NCBI GenBank assembly: GCA_904501685.1
Contig: CAJGBX010000004.1
Span: forward strand, 1 to 28,770
DNA length: 28,770 nucleotides
Direction: 5' to 3'
Source of the DNA: Clostridiaceae bacterium
Lineage (GTDB): Bacteria; Bacillota; Clostridia; Oscillospirales; Acutalibacteraceae
In this document: positions 23,159 to 28,770 of the stretch, in pieces
How positions within the stretch are numbered: the first letter of the stretch is position 1
Layout: each line of letters opens with the position of its first letter
Notes under the pieces: generated by a model
Seen by the model: the letters and a program-made list of their open reading frames with translations, nothing else
Database searches by the model: none
Told to the model about the DNA's origin: nothing
Translations under genes and position numbers: made by a program

Positions 23159-23725
23159 ATGTTAATATCCGATGCAATGTCAGCAGGTGTAAACCCCGGC
23201 GGGCTTCAAAGTCGAACTGAAATAAGGGTTCTTATTTGCTATTTACTACAGTATTCAAAAGTACCCGTGCCCCTTGAAAGAGTAAAGGAACGCCTGCATT
23301 TTGACGGTATAGCCAACTATTTCGAAGTAGCCTTCGCAATTTCTGATTTGGAAGAAGGCGGCAACATCGGTGTTGCCTATGAGGAAAACGGGTTGAAGTT
23401 CTATATTGCAACCGGTGACTGTAAGAATATCACAGAAGCACTCGGCAACAATGTTCCCCTTACCATCCGGGAGCGAACGATGAAAATAAGCGAGGAAATT
23501 ATTCAACGTATAAAAAACGAACGTGATAACAAGGTATTGATTGAAAAATGTGATAATGGCTACTATATTACCTGCAGTGTTATGGAAGGTCAACGTGAGA
23601 TGGTTTCGGTAAAGCTATTAGTTCCAGATGATGAATCAGCACAAATTGTTAAAGATAATTTTTATAAAAATCCCGTACAGGTTTTAATTAATGCTACCGA
23701 AGGGTTAACCGGTACAAAGCTATAG
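23159..23725 (+). CDS. DUF4364 family protein (winged-helix regulator-like)
   Basis: 188 residues. The N-terminal half looks like a winged helix (EIRVLICYLLQYSKVPVPLERVKERL, then ANYFEVAFAISDLEEGGNIG), and the ITERERTMKI-type segment reads VPLTIRERTMKISEEIIQRI. The C-terminal half is a small beta-rich domain ending in a VSVKLLVPDDESAQIVKDNF segment. This matches the Firmicutes DUF4364 family as I recall it; its function is not established, though a DNA-binding role is expected from the fold. GGAG precedes the ATG. A monocistronic unit, ended by a strong terminator. Confidence 0.75.
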   Translation: MLISDAMSAGVNPGGLQSRTEIRVLICYLLQYSKVPVPLERVKERLHFDGIANYFEVAFAISDLEEGGNIGVAYEENGLKFYIATGDCKNITEALGNNVPLTIRERTMKISEEIIQRIKNERDNKVLIEKCDNGYYITCSVMEGQREMVSVKLLVPDDESAQIVKDNFYKNPVQVLINATEGLTGTKL

Positions 23726-23730
23726 AATTA

Positions 23731-23758
23731 AAAAAAGCCGCCTTGAGGCGACTTTTTT
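23731..23758 (+). terminator. Terminator after the DUF4364 gene
   Basis: AAAAAAGCCGCC (23731-23742) pairs with GGCGACTTTTTT (23747-23758) around a TTGA loop, with a single mismatch. On the minus strand it can also end the tRNA-Thr transcript, whose 3' end is 2 bases away. Confidence 0.9.
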
Positions 23759-23759
23759 A

Positions 23760-23835
23760 TGGAGCTGAAGATGGGACTTGAACCCACGACCTGCTGATTA
23801 CGAATCAGCTGCTCTACCAACTGAGCCACTCCAGC
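23760..23835 (-). tRNA. tRNA-Thr (anticodon CGT), CCA encoded
   Basis: The minus strand folds as a complete cloverleaf. Acceptor GCTGGAG/CTTCAGC with T73 and encoded CCA, T8 G9, D stem GCTC/GAGC, anticodon stem GCTGA/TCAGC with loop TTCGTAA, and T stem GTGGG/CCCAT with loop TTCAAGT. The anticodon CGT reads ACG (Thr). Confidence 0.97.
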
Positions 23836-23846
23836 TCGACTAAATG

Positions 23847-23875
23847 ATTATATCAACTTTTTTCAATTAAGTCAA
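23847..23875 (-). promoter_or_regulatory. Promoter of tRNA-Thr
   Basis: Minus-strand TTGACT (23875-23870) and TATAAT (23852-23847) with 17-base spacing; the -10 ends 11 bases before the tRNA 5' end. Confidence 0.88.
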
Positions 23876-23899
23876 GTACAAATATTAAAGGAGATATTT

Positions 23900-24316
23900 A
23901 TGGCAAAGGATACTAAACGAACGGAAATAGGTCAGCGTTTATATGAATTACGCACTAATCATCCAACCTTAAAAACTCAAGAAAGCGTAGCAGAAGCTAT
24001 GGGAATAAAGCGAGATAATTTAGCACGCTATGAGACTAATGTAGAGCCTCGAATCTCTGCTATTAAAAAGCTTTGCGAATTATTTAATGTTTCCAGTGAT
24101 TATTTGATTTTCGGTAAAGAAAGTTATGTTTCCGCCCTCAATGAAAAACTATCAAATAAATATATGATAGGACAAGATATAAATTACAATAACAGTAATA
24201 ACAATTTAAAGACCTATGTTTTAAACGAAGATGAACAAGAGATTATTGATCATATTCGAAGTCTTTCGGATGAAGAACAAGGAGCTATTATGACTTTGAT
24301 TCGAAAGGGAAAATAA
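23900..24316 (+). CDS. XRE-family transcriptional regulator
   Basis: 138 residues with an N-terminal helix-turn-helix of the XRE/Cro type at about 8-70: IGQRLYELR, then TQESVAEAMGIKRDNLARYETNVEPRISAIKKLCELFNVSSDYLIFG. The C-terminal part contains an Asn-rich linker (about 95-105) and a short helical tail (DEQEIIDHIRSLSDEEQGAIMTLI). No ligand domain is recognisable. AAAGGAG precedes the ATG. The gene lies between tRNA-Thr and an unrelated kinase gene. Its target is unknown, and the divergent tRNA promoter region is one possible site. Confidence 0.88.
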   Translation: MAKDTKRTEIGQRLYELRTNHPTLKTQESVAEAMGIKRDNLARYETNVEPRISAIKKLCELFNVSSDYLIFGKESYVSALNEKLSNKYMIGQDINYNNSNNNLKTYVLNEDEQEIIDHIRSLSDEEQGAIMTLIRKGK

Positions 24317-24334
24317 TTTTTTATTTTTTTAACA

Positions 24335-24369
24335 AAAGCCGCCGTATTTATGATAAATACGGCGGCTTT
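24335..24369. terminator. Bidirectional terminator between the XRE gene and rhaB
   Basis: Perfect 16-base inverted repeat (24335-24350 with 24354-24369), loop of 3, GC-rich core CCGCCG, serving both convergent genes. Confidence 0.93.
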
Positions 24370-24379
24370 AACAGTATAT

Positions 24380-25774
24380 TTAATTGTAGGTTTTAATCCC
24401 AAAGGATTTAATTACGCAGTCACGTGCATCCTTTAAATCATTGAATTTATTAACGCTCAGCATCTGTGCCATAAGGTTGCCGATTGCAGTTGCCTCAGAA
24501 GGTCCTGCCAAAACAGTGCGTCCCGACATTTTGGCGGTCACCTTATTAAGATATTCCGCATTACTGCCTCCACCGATAATATTGATAGCAGGATACTTTT
24601 TACCTGTAAACTGCTCAATTTCATTTGCGCAATCACGGTAGCAGGCTGCCAAGCTATTATAAATAACAGCAGCAATTTCTCCAACCGTCTCAGGCACATC
24701 CTGATTTGTGTCCTTACAGAAGGCCTTTACCTCGTCAATCATATTATCGGGAGCCAAGAATCTGTTATCTATGGCATCAACAATAGACGGGAAATCAGCA
24801 TTTTCTGCAGCCATATCACAAAGCTCACTAAAAGAATATTTATCGTTTAATTCCTTTTTAACACTCTGAATCATCCAAAGACCCATAATATTTTTAAGAA
24901 CAGTATATCTGTAGTTATAGCCGCCCTCGTTAGTAAAGCTATGCTCCATACAAATATCGGCAAGCTGAGGAGTCATAGACTCAATACCCATCAAGGACCA
25001 TGTTCCCGAGCTGATGTACATAACATTATCACCGTTTGACGGTATAGCCATTACTGCCGAAGCGGTATCATGAGATGCCGCAAGAACAACATCAAGGTCA
25101 TAGCCTACCTTTTCCTTGATTTCAGACTTAAGCTTACCCGCTTTAGTTCCGGGCATAGACAACTCACGGAACAATGACTTCTTAATACCGTATGTATCTA
25201 AAACCTTCTTAGACCATGTATTAGTATGAACATCAATAAGCTCGGTAGTAGTAGCATTTGTATACTCATTAAACTTATTGCCGGTTAATAAATAAACAAA
25301 GTAGTCCGGAATCATAAGGAAATCACAAGCAGCCTCTAACTGTTCAGGATGATTATCCTTTAATGAAAGCAACTGAAAAAGAGTATTATAGGTATTTGTA
25401 CCCAAGCCGGTCTCGTCATACAAAGCACGCTTAGACATAGTTTCAAAAGCCTTCTCGATATAGCCCTCGGTTCTTGAGTCACGGTAGCCGACAGAATTTC
25501 CGACTATTTTACCGTCCTTATCAAGCAACACAAAGTCAACGCCCCAAGTGTCAATAGCCATTGTTGAAGGAATCTTACCAACCTCGGCACACTTTTTCAT
25601 ACCATTGATGATTTCTGAGAACAAACGCTCGGTATTCCAGCAAAGAGAACCGTCGATGTTATCAAGTCCATTATAGAAACGGTAAACCTCCTCATACTTC
25701 ATAACACCATCTTCCAACCAACCGACAATATGACGTCCGCTTGAAGCACCGATATCAACCGCAAGATGATACAT
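24380..25774 (-). CDS. rhaB: Rhamnulokinase (FGGY family)
   Basis: Phosphorylates L-rhamnulose at the 1-hydroxyl in rhamnose breakdown. The 464 residues carry an N-terminal FGGY domain starting AVDIGASSGRHIVGWLEDG, a RhaB-type NTERLFSEIINGMKKC segment, MAIDTWGVDFVLLDKDGKI with the catalytic Asp, and GYRDSRTEGY. The second ATPase half has SHDTASAVMAIPSNGDNVMYISSGTW and NIIGGGSNAEYLN. The closest FGGY group by these motifs is rhamnulokinase rather than xylulokinase or glycerol kinase. No rhaA, rhaD or rhamnose transporter is nearby. The ribosome binding site is weak (AAGGG, 11 bases upstream). It has its own promoter. Confidence 0.88.
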   Translation of the reverse strand: MYHLAVDIGASSGRHIVGWLEDGVMKYEEVYRFYNGLDNIDGSLCWNTERLFSEIINGMKKCAEVGKIPSTMAIDTWGVDFVLLDKDGKIVGNSVGYRDSRTEGYIEKAFETMSKRALYDETGLGTNTYNTLFQLLSLKDNHPEQLEAACDFLMIPDYFVYLLTGNKFNEYTNATTTELIDVHTNTWSKKVLDTYGIKKSLFRELSMPGTKAGKLKSEIKEKVGYDLDVVLAASHDTASAVMAIPSNGDNVMYISSGTWSLMGIESMTPQLADICMEHSFTNEGGYNYRYTVLKNIMGLWMIQSVKKELNDKYSFSELCDMAAENADFPSIVDAIDNRFLAPDNMIDEVKAFCKDTNQDVPETVGEIAAVIYNSLAACYRDCANEIEQFTGKKYPAINIIGGGSNAEYLNKVTAKMSGRTVLAGPSEATAIGNLMAQMLSVNKFNDLKDARDCVIKSFGIKTYN

Positions 25775-25811
25775 AACTTACACAACCCTTCAAAAGTTTT
25801 AATTTATATAA

Positions 25812-25840
25812 ATTATATAATACTTTTCAAAAATTAGCAA
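25812..25840 (-). promoter_or_regulatory. Probable promoter of rhaB
   Basis: Minus-strand TTGCTA (25840-25835) and TATAAT (25817-25812) with 17-base spacing, about 35-40 bases before the rhaB ATG. No obvious catabolite-control (cre) palindrome was seen. Confidence 0.55.
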
Positions 25841-25889
25841 GTAAAACAATTAGCAACATCAAAAATTATAATTGAACCCGACACGTCGC

Positions 25890-25918
25890 TTGACTTTGGG
25901 TTATTATAATATTATAAT
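25890..25918 (+). promoter_or_regulatory. Promoter of the phosphohexomutase gene
   Basis: TTGACT (25890-25895) and TATAAT (25913-25918) with 17-base spacing. Another TATAAT at 25905-25910 is too close to the -35 to be the working box. Confidence 0.8.
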
Positions 25919-25956
25919 AATTAAGTATTATACTGTTCAATTTAGGAGGAGCTATT

Positions 25957-27582
25957 ATGACATATAGACAAAAATATGAGCAATGGTTAACCTTTGACGA
26001 GGAAACCAAGGCAGAGCTTTTGAGCATCACCGACGAAAAGGAAATTGAAGACCGCTTTTATAAGGAACTTGAGTTTGGCACAGCAGGTATGCGCGGTATA
26101 ATGGGTGCCGGCTCAAACCGTATGAATAAGTACACTGTAGGCTTAGCTTCTTTTGGTGTTGCACAGTTTGCAAAGGCCCAGCATCCGGATAATCTAACGG
26201 TTGCAATTGCTTACGATACACGTAACAATTCTAAATTTTTTGCTAAAACAGCCGCCGGAATTTTTGCCTCTTGCGGTTTTAAGGTTTATCTTTACGACAT
26301 TTATGTTCCTGTCCCCGTTTTATCCTTTACAACACGATTTTTAGGTTGTTCAATAGGCATTATGATTACTGCATCACACAACCCGAAGGAATATAATGGC
26401 TATAAGGTGTACGATAGTACAGGTTGTCAGCTTTGCACCGAGGATGCTAAGTCGGCTATTCAATATATAAATAACATCACAAACTTTTCTTCTATCCCCT
26501 TCTCTGATTCCAATGACGGTATAGAATTAATCGGTGAGAATGTTTTAAATAAATTTTTAGAAGAAATTTCCACTCAGTCGCTCTATACCCAAGCATCTGA
26601 TTTGAAGATTGTTTACACACCGCTTCACGGTACCGGATGTGTTCCTGTCAAGAGAATCCTTAACGGAATGAATGTAACGGTTGTTAAAGAACAGGAAATG
26701 CCTGATGGCAACTTTTCTACCGTTCGCAGTCCTAACCCTGAGGATAAAGCCGCACTTACCATTGCCATTGAAAAAGCTAAGGAAATTGACGCTGACTTGG
26801 TTTTAGGCACCGACCCTGACTGCGACCGTGTTGGTATTGCAGTTAAAAACGGTGACGAATATGTCCTTTTCACCGGCAACCAAACCGGTGCTATGCTTGT
26901 AAACTTTATCATTAATATGAAAAAGGATACCTTAAGTAAAAAGTCTACAATAATTAAGACTATTGTTACATCAGAAATCGGTGCTGATATTGCAAGGAAA
27001 TTCGGTTTACTTGTTGATGAGACCCTTACCGGCTTTAAATATATCGGCAATAAAATGAACAAGTATGAAGCTGACGGTTCACAGGAATATGTTATAGGTT
27101 ATGAGGAATCGTACGGTTACCTGGTTGGTACTCACGCAAGAGATAAAGATGCCGTTGTTGCTTCAATGTTAATTTGTCAGATGGCCGCTTGGTATAAGAA
27201 TCAGGGTAAAACCTTAGTTGACGGCTTGAATGAGATTTATGCTGAATTTGGTTATTATTTGGACACTCAGGATAGCTTCACTCTAAGCGGCAAGGATGGT
27301 GCTGAGAAGATTCAGGAGCTTATGCGTACATTCAGAGCCTCCGGCACTTCCCTGTTTGACGGCTTAAAGGAGCTAATTGACTTCAGTACAGGCGTACGTG
27401 ACCTGCCTAAAGAAAATGTTTTGAAGTTTGTGTGGAACGACGGCTCATGGTTAGCGGTCAGACCCTCCGGCACCGAACCTAAGATTAAGGTTTACTACTC
27501 AATCAAGGATAAAACAAAAGCTGAGGCTGAAGCTCGCTTAGTAAAAATAAAGGAAGTCATTAACGGAATAATAAATCAATAA
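25957..27582 (+). CDS. Phospho-sugar mutase (phosphoglucomutase/phosphomannomutase type)
   Basis: Alpha-D-phosphohexomutase interconverting sugar 1- and 6-phosphates, 541 residues, of the Firmicutes PgcA-like group. The N-terminal ELEFGTAGMRGIMGAGSNRMN opens domain 1. The catalytic phosphoserine loop is ITASHNPKEYNGYKVY (about 135-150). The metal loop is GTDPDCDRVG (about 285), the sugar-binding loop GYEESYGYLVG, and the C-terminal phosphate-binding loop RPSGTEPKIKVYYS. Substrate preference between glucose and mannose cannot be read from the motifs. AGGAGG precedes the ATG. A single-gene transcript between its own promoter and a strong terminator. Confidence 0.93.
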   Translation: MTYRQKYEQWLTFDEETKAELLSITDEKEIEDRFYKELEFGTAGMRGIMGAGSNRMNKYTVGLASFGVAQFAKAQHPDNLTVAIAYDTRNNSKFFAKTAAGIFASCGFKVYLYDIYVPVPVLSFTTRFLGCSIGIMITASHNPKEYNGYKVYDSTGCQLCTEDAKSAIQYINNITNFSSIPFSDSNDGIELIGENVLNKFLEEISTQSLYTQASDLKIVYTPLHGTGCVPVKRILNGMNVTVVKEQEMPDGNFSTVRSPNPEDKAALTIAIEKAKEIDADLVLGTDPDCDRVGIAVKNGDEYVLFTGNQTGAMLVNFIINMKKDTLSKKSTIIKTIVTSEIGADIARKFGLLVDETLTGFKYIGNKMNKYEADGSQEYVIGYEESYGYLVGTHARDKDAVVASMLICQMAAWYKNQGKTLVDGLNEIYAEFGYYLDTQDSFTLSGKDGAEKIQELMRTFRASGTSLFDGLKELIDFSTGVRDLPKENVLKFVWNDGSWLAVRPSGTEPKIKVYYSIKDKTKAEAEARLVKIKEVINGIINQ

Positions 27583-27627
27583 AATTAAAAACCTTAGATA
27601 TCTTACGGTATCTAAGGTTTTTAATTT
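27582..27627 (+). terminator. Terminator after the phosphohexomutase gene
   Basis: Perfect 19-base inverted repeat (27582-27600 with 27609-27627), 8-base loop, ending in T-rich sequence. Its left arm begins on the last base of the stop codon. Confidence 0.93.
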
Positions 27628-27690
27628 ATACTGATTAAATATACTTATTATTTTATAAATATAAAAAACTCTAATAAGTTGGCACAAAAG

Positions 27691-27744
27691 AAAACTGCAC
27701 CATTATTTCGATACCGTTTTGTATCATAATAATAGTGCAGTTTT
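27691..27744 (-). terminator. Large hairpin at the 3' end of tRNA-Pro
   Basis: On the minus strand AAAACTGCAC (27744-27735) pairs with GTGCAGTTTT (27700-27691), with inner ATTATT/AATAAT and GATAC/GTATC pairs, followed by CTTTTGTG. It starts at the encoded CCA of tRNA-Pro and is best read as that gene's terminator. It is longer than usual for one. Confidence 0.7.
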
Positions 27745-27820
27745 GGTCCGAGTGACAGGAGTCGAACCTGCGGCCTCTTGAACCCCATTCAAGCGCTCTA
27801 CCAAACTGGGCTACACCCGG
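27744..27820 (-). tRNA. tRNA-Pro (anticodon GGG), CCA encoded
   Basis: Minus-strand cloverleaf: acceptor CCGGGTG/CACTCGG with A73 and encoded CCA, T8 A9, D arm GCCC...GAGC (one C-A mismatch), anticodon stem CTTGA/TCAAG with loop ATGGGGT, and T arm with TTCGACT loop. The anticodon GGG reads CCC/CCU (Pro). The mismatch in the D stem is unusual but tolerable. Confidence 0.95.
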
Positions 27821-27831
27821 ACAACGCAACT

Positions 27832-27860
27832 ATATTACCACACTTGTTGTTAAATTTCAA
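27832..27860 (-). promoter_or_regulatory. Probable promoter of tRNA-Pro
   Basis: Minus-strand TTGAAA (27860-27855) and TAATAT (27837-27832) with 17-base spacing, 11 bases before the tRNA 5' end. The -10 is a poor match. Confidence 0.5.
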
Positions 27861-27924
27861 GTGTTATTTTTAAATTTTATACAATTTTTTTAGAACTGTT
27901 ATTTTCAACTCTTCATAGTATGTT

Positions 27925-27943
27925 ATGAGGACAAATTCCTCAT
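27925..27943 (+). promoter_or_regulatory. Hairpin in the cotJ upstream region
   Basis: ATGAGGA / TCCTCAT perfect 7-base inverted repeat with a 5-base loop, about 37 bases before cotJA. It could be an operator or leader hairpin. No T run follows. A sporulation promoter is expected here; CATAGTAT at 27914-27921 resembles a sigma-E -10, but its -35 is not convincing. Confidence 0.4.
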
Positions 27944-27979
27944 GATTATATTTAACTTTTATGTTAAAAGGAGTTTAGA

Positions 27980-28201
27980 ATGACAGATTTAAAATTTATC
28001 GGATTTATTCCGCCTGAAAAACCAATGAATCCTTCAAAATTCTCTGATGTACCGCTGGACAAACTGCCTATTGCAATGGCTTATGTCCCCTTTCAAAAAT
28101 TAGGTGATGTTTACGCCGAGAACGACGCATTAGAGCGTGGAACACTCTTCCCCGAGCTTGACAAGCCGTTTTACGGCAAATTCACTGGAGGCAGACACTA
28201 A
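27980..28201 (+). CDS. cotJA: Spore coat-associated protein CotJA
   Basis: 73-residue protein of the CotJA family, deposited in the spore coat. The tail-half motif LPIAMAYVPFQKLGDVYAENDALERGTLFPELDKPFYGK is diagnostic, and the N-terminus is a variable Pro-rich arm. In Bacillus the cotJABC operon is transcribed by sigma-E in the mother cell. AAAAGGAG lies 6 bases before the ATG. The stop overlaps the cotJB ATG by one base. Confidence 0.93.
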   Translation: MTDLKFIGFIPPEKPMNPSKFSDVPLDKLPIAMAYVPFQKLGDVYAENDALERGTLFPELDKPFYGKFTGGRH

Positions 28202-28452
28202 TGGATAAGCAACAATTACTAAACTGTGTCAGAGCAGCTCAATTTGCAATGCACGAAATGGTGCTTTATCTGGATACGCATCCGTATGATGCCGAAGCTT
28301 TAAAAAAGTTTGATGTATACCGACTAAGATACATGGAATTTTTAAAGCAGTACGAGAAAGAATACGGCCCCCTGTCTGCATCAGGTGACATCGGCTCAAA
28401 CGGATTTGATTGGGTAAAAAATCCGTGGCCTTGGGAAAAGGAGGCAAACTAA
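28201..28452 (+). CDS. cotJB: Spore coat protein CotJB
   Basis: 83-residue CotJB family protein. The first half is helical (LLNCVRAAQFAMHEMVLYLDTHPYDAEALKKF), followed by YRLRYMEFLKQYEKEYGPL and the characteristic C-terminal DWVKNPWPWEKE. It works with CotJA and CotJC in the inner coat layers. The start overlaps cotJA (TAATG), and cotJC begins directly after its stop with AAAGGAGG inside the cotJB end. The cotJA and cotJB frames appear complete and of normal length. Confidence 0.95.
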   Translation: MDKQQLLNCVRAAQFAMHEMVLYLDTHPYDAEALKKFDVYRLRYMEFLKQYEKEYGPLSASGDIGSNGFDWVKNPWPWEKEAN

Positions 28453-28665
28453 ATGTGGCAATATCAGAAAAAACTGCAATATCCCATTAAAATCAAACAA
28501 ACAAATCCAAAACTAGCCGCACTTATAATGAGTCAATACGGCGGTCCTGACGGCGAAATCGGTGCAAGCTTACGTTATTTAAGCCAACGCTATGCAATGC
28601 CGTTAGCCGAGCTAAAAGGTTTACTCACTGACGTAGGTATATCGGTATCGTCAGTTGTTCATTGA
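28453..28665 (+). pseudogene. cotJC: Truncated CotJC (manganese-catalase-like) remnant
   Basis: 70 residues matching only the N-terminal third of CotJC, normally about 190 residues: MWQYQKKLQYPIKIKQTNPKLAALIMSQYGGPDGEIGASLRYLSQRY and ELKGLLTDVG. Where intact family members continue with a TEEFAHLE-type metal-binding helix, the frame instead reads ISVSSVVH and stops. Only the first of the five Mn ligands (Glu in DGEIGAS) would remain, so catalase activity is not expected. The other two frames downstream do not recover the missing part, so this is a deletion or replacement rather than a simple frameshift. A short coat-only version that still folds with CotJB cannot be excluded. Confidence 0.75.
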
Positions 28666-28690
28666 CACCACCTTTCAATTATGGTATAAT
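28662..28690 (+). promoter_or_regulatory. Perfect sigma-A promoter overlapping the cotJC remnant stop
   Basis: TTGACA (28662-28667) and TATAAT (28685-28690) with exactly 17 bases between: full consensus. The -35 contains the TGA stop (28663-28665) of the cotJC remnant. Confidence 0.9.
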
Positions 28691-28711
28691 TAGCAGGTAG
28701 ATAATTATACC
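28683..28711. promoter_or_regulatory. Palindromic operator candidate over the -10 box
   Basis: GGTATAATTA (28683-28692) and TAATTATACC (28702-28711) form a perfect 10-base inverted repeat around a 9-base centre. It covers the -10 box and the expected transcription start, a classic position for a repressor site. Confidence 0.55.
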
Positions 28712-28727
28712 GAAAGGGGTTTGAAAA

Positions 28728-28770
28728 ATGAATATTATTGAATTTGTAGTTGAAAAAATCATTGAGAAAA
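28728..28770 (+). CDS. Unknown gene, 5' fragment cut by the window edge
   Basis: ATG with AAAGGGG nine bases upstream opens a frame (MNIIEFVVEKIIEK) that continues past the window. Only 14 residues are visible, alternating hydrophobic and charged as in an amphipathic helix. A strong promoter precedes it. No function can be suggested. Confidence 0.6.
   Translation, partial: MNIIEFVVEKIIEK

Noticed and set aside
25905..25910. First TATAAT as -10 of the phosphohexomutase promoter
   Set aside because: It is only 9 bases from the TTGACT; the second TATAAT at 25913-25918 gives the correct 17.
28634..28745. Possible frameshift restoring the cotJC C-terminus
   Set aside because: I translated the other two frames after the break. 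One reads RYIGIVSCSLTPPFN and the other stops at once; neither resembles CotJC.
1..28770. CRISPR arrays, insertion sequences, prophage or toxin-antitoxin pairs
   Set aside because: No regularly spaced repeats, transposase motifs, phage structural genes or recognisable toxin pairs were found in either strand.

Overview
The window is AT-rich chromosomal DNA from a low-GC, Gram-positive anaerobe. It is most likely a spore-forming member of the Clostridia, in the broad gut Ruminococcaceae/Oscillospirales group. The evidence is strong AGGAGG-type ribosome binding sites, many GTG/TTG starts, consensus sigma-A promoters, dipicolinate synthase (dpaAB), a cotJ spore-coat cluster, and the Firmicutes-type DUF1292, DUF4364 and DUF5711-like proteins. 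No phage, insertion sequence or CRISPR array is visible.

Region 1 (1-9700, minus strand) is one long co-directional gene string, apparently read from a sigma-A promoter at 9655-9683. Its order is ruvC, ruvA, ruvB (Holliday-junction processing), an RNA methyltransferase, ecfA1-ecfA2-ecfT (the shared module of an ECF vitamin/metal importer, with no S component here), truA, a membrane-anchored propeller-like protein, cvpA, and a ClpE-like Clp ATPase that runs off the left edge. Genes overlap or lie only a few bases apart.

Region 2 (9700-14046, plus strand) is a complete polyamine importer operon, potA-potB-potC-potD. A leader of about 180 bases precedes it and contains perfectly complementary, mutually exclusive pairings, one of which would bury the potA ribosome binding site. 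This is the best candidate for an undescribed or uncatalogued RNA switch in the window. PotD lacks the usual lipobox cysteine.

Region 3 (14009-18869): murC (minus), then cca, dpaA and dpaB (plus). The cca terminator hairpin contains the dpaA ribosome binding site. A DUF1292 gene and a likely 6S RNA follow, ending at a bidirectional terminator.

Region 4 (18885-23097, minus): infC-rpmI-rplT, with a consensus promoter, an L20-type attenuator leader and an apparent ATC start codon for infC. Upstream lie a D,D-carboxypeptidase, serA, and an unknown coiled-coil protein, with repeated TTGTTAA half-sites upstream of serA.

Region 5 (23108-28770): a DUF4364 regulator-like gene, tRNA-Thr(CGT), an XRE regulator, an orphan rhamnulokinase, a phosphohexomutase, tRNA-Pro(GGG), and cotJA-cotJB followed by a severely truncated cotJC. 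The stop codon of the cotJC remnant overlaps the -35 box of a perfect promoter. The -10 box of that promoter lies inside a palindrome and drives a gene cut by the right edge.
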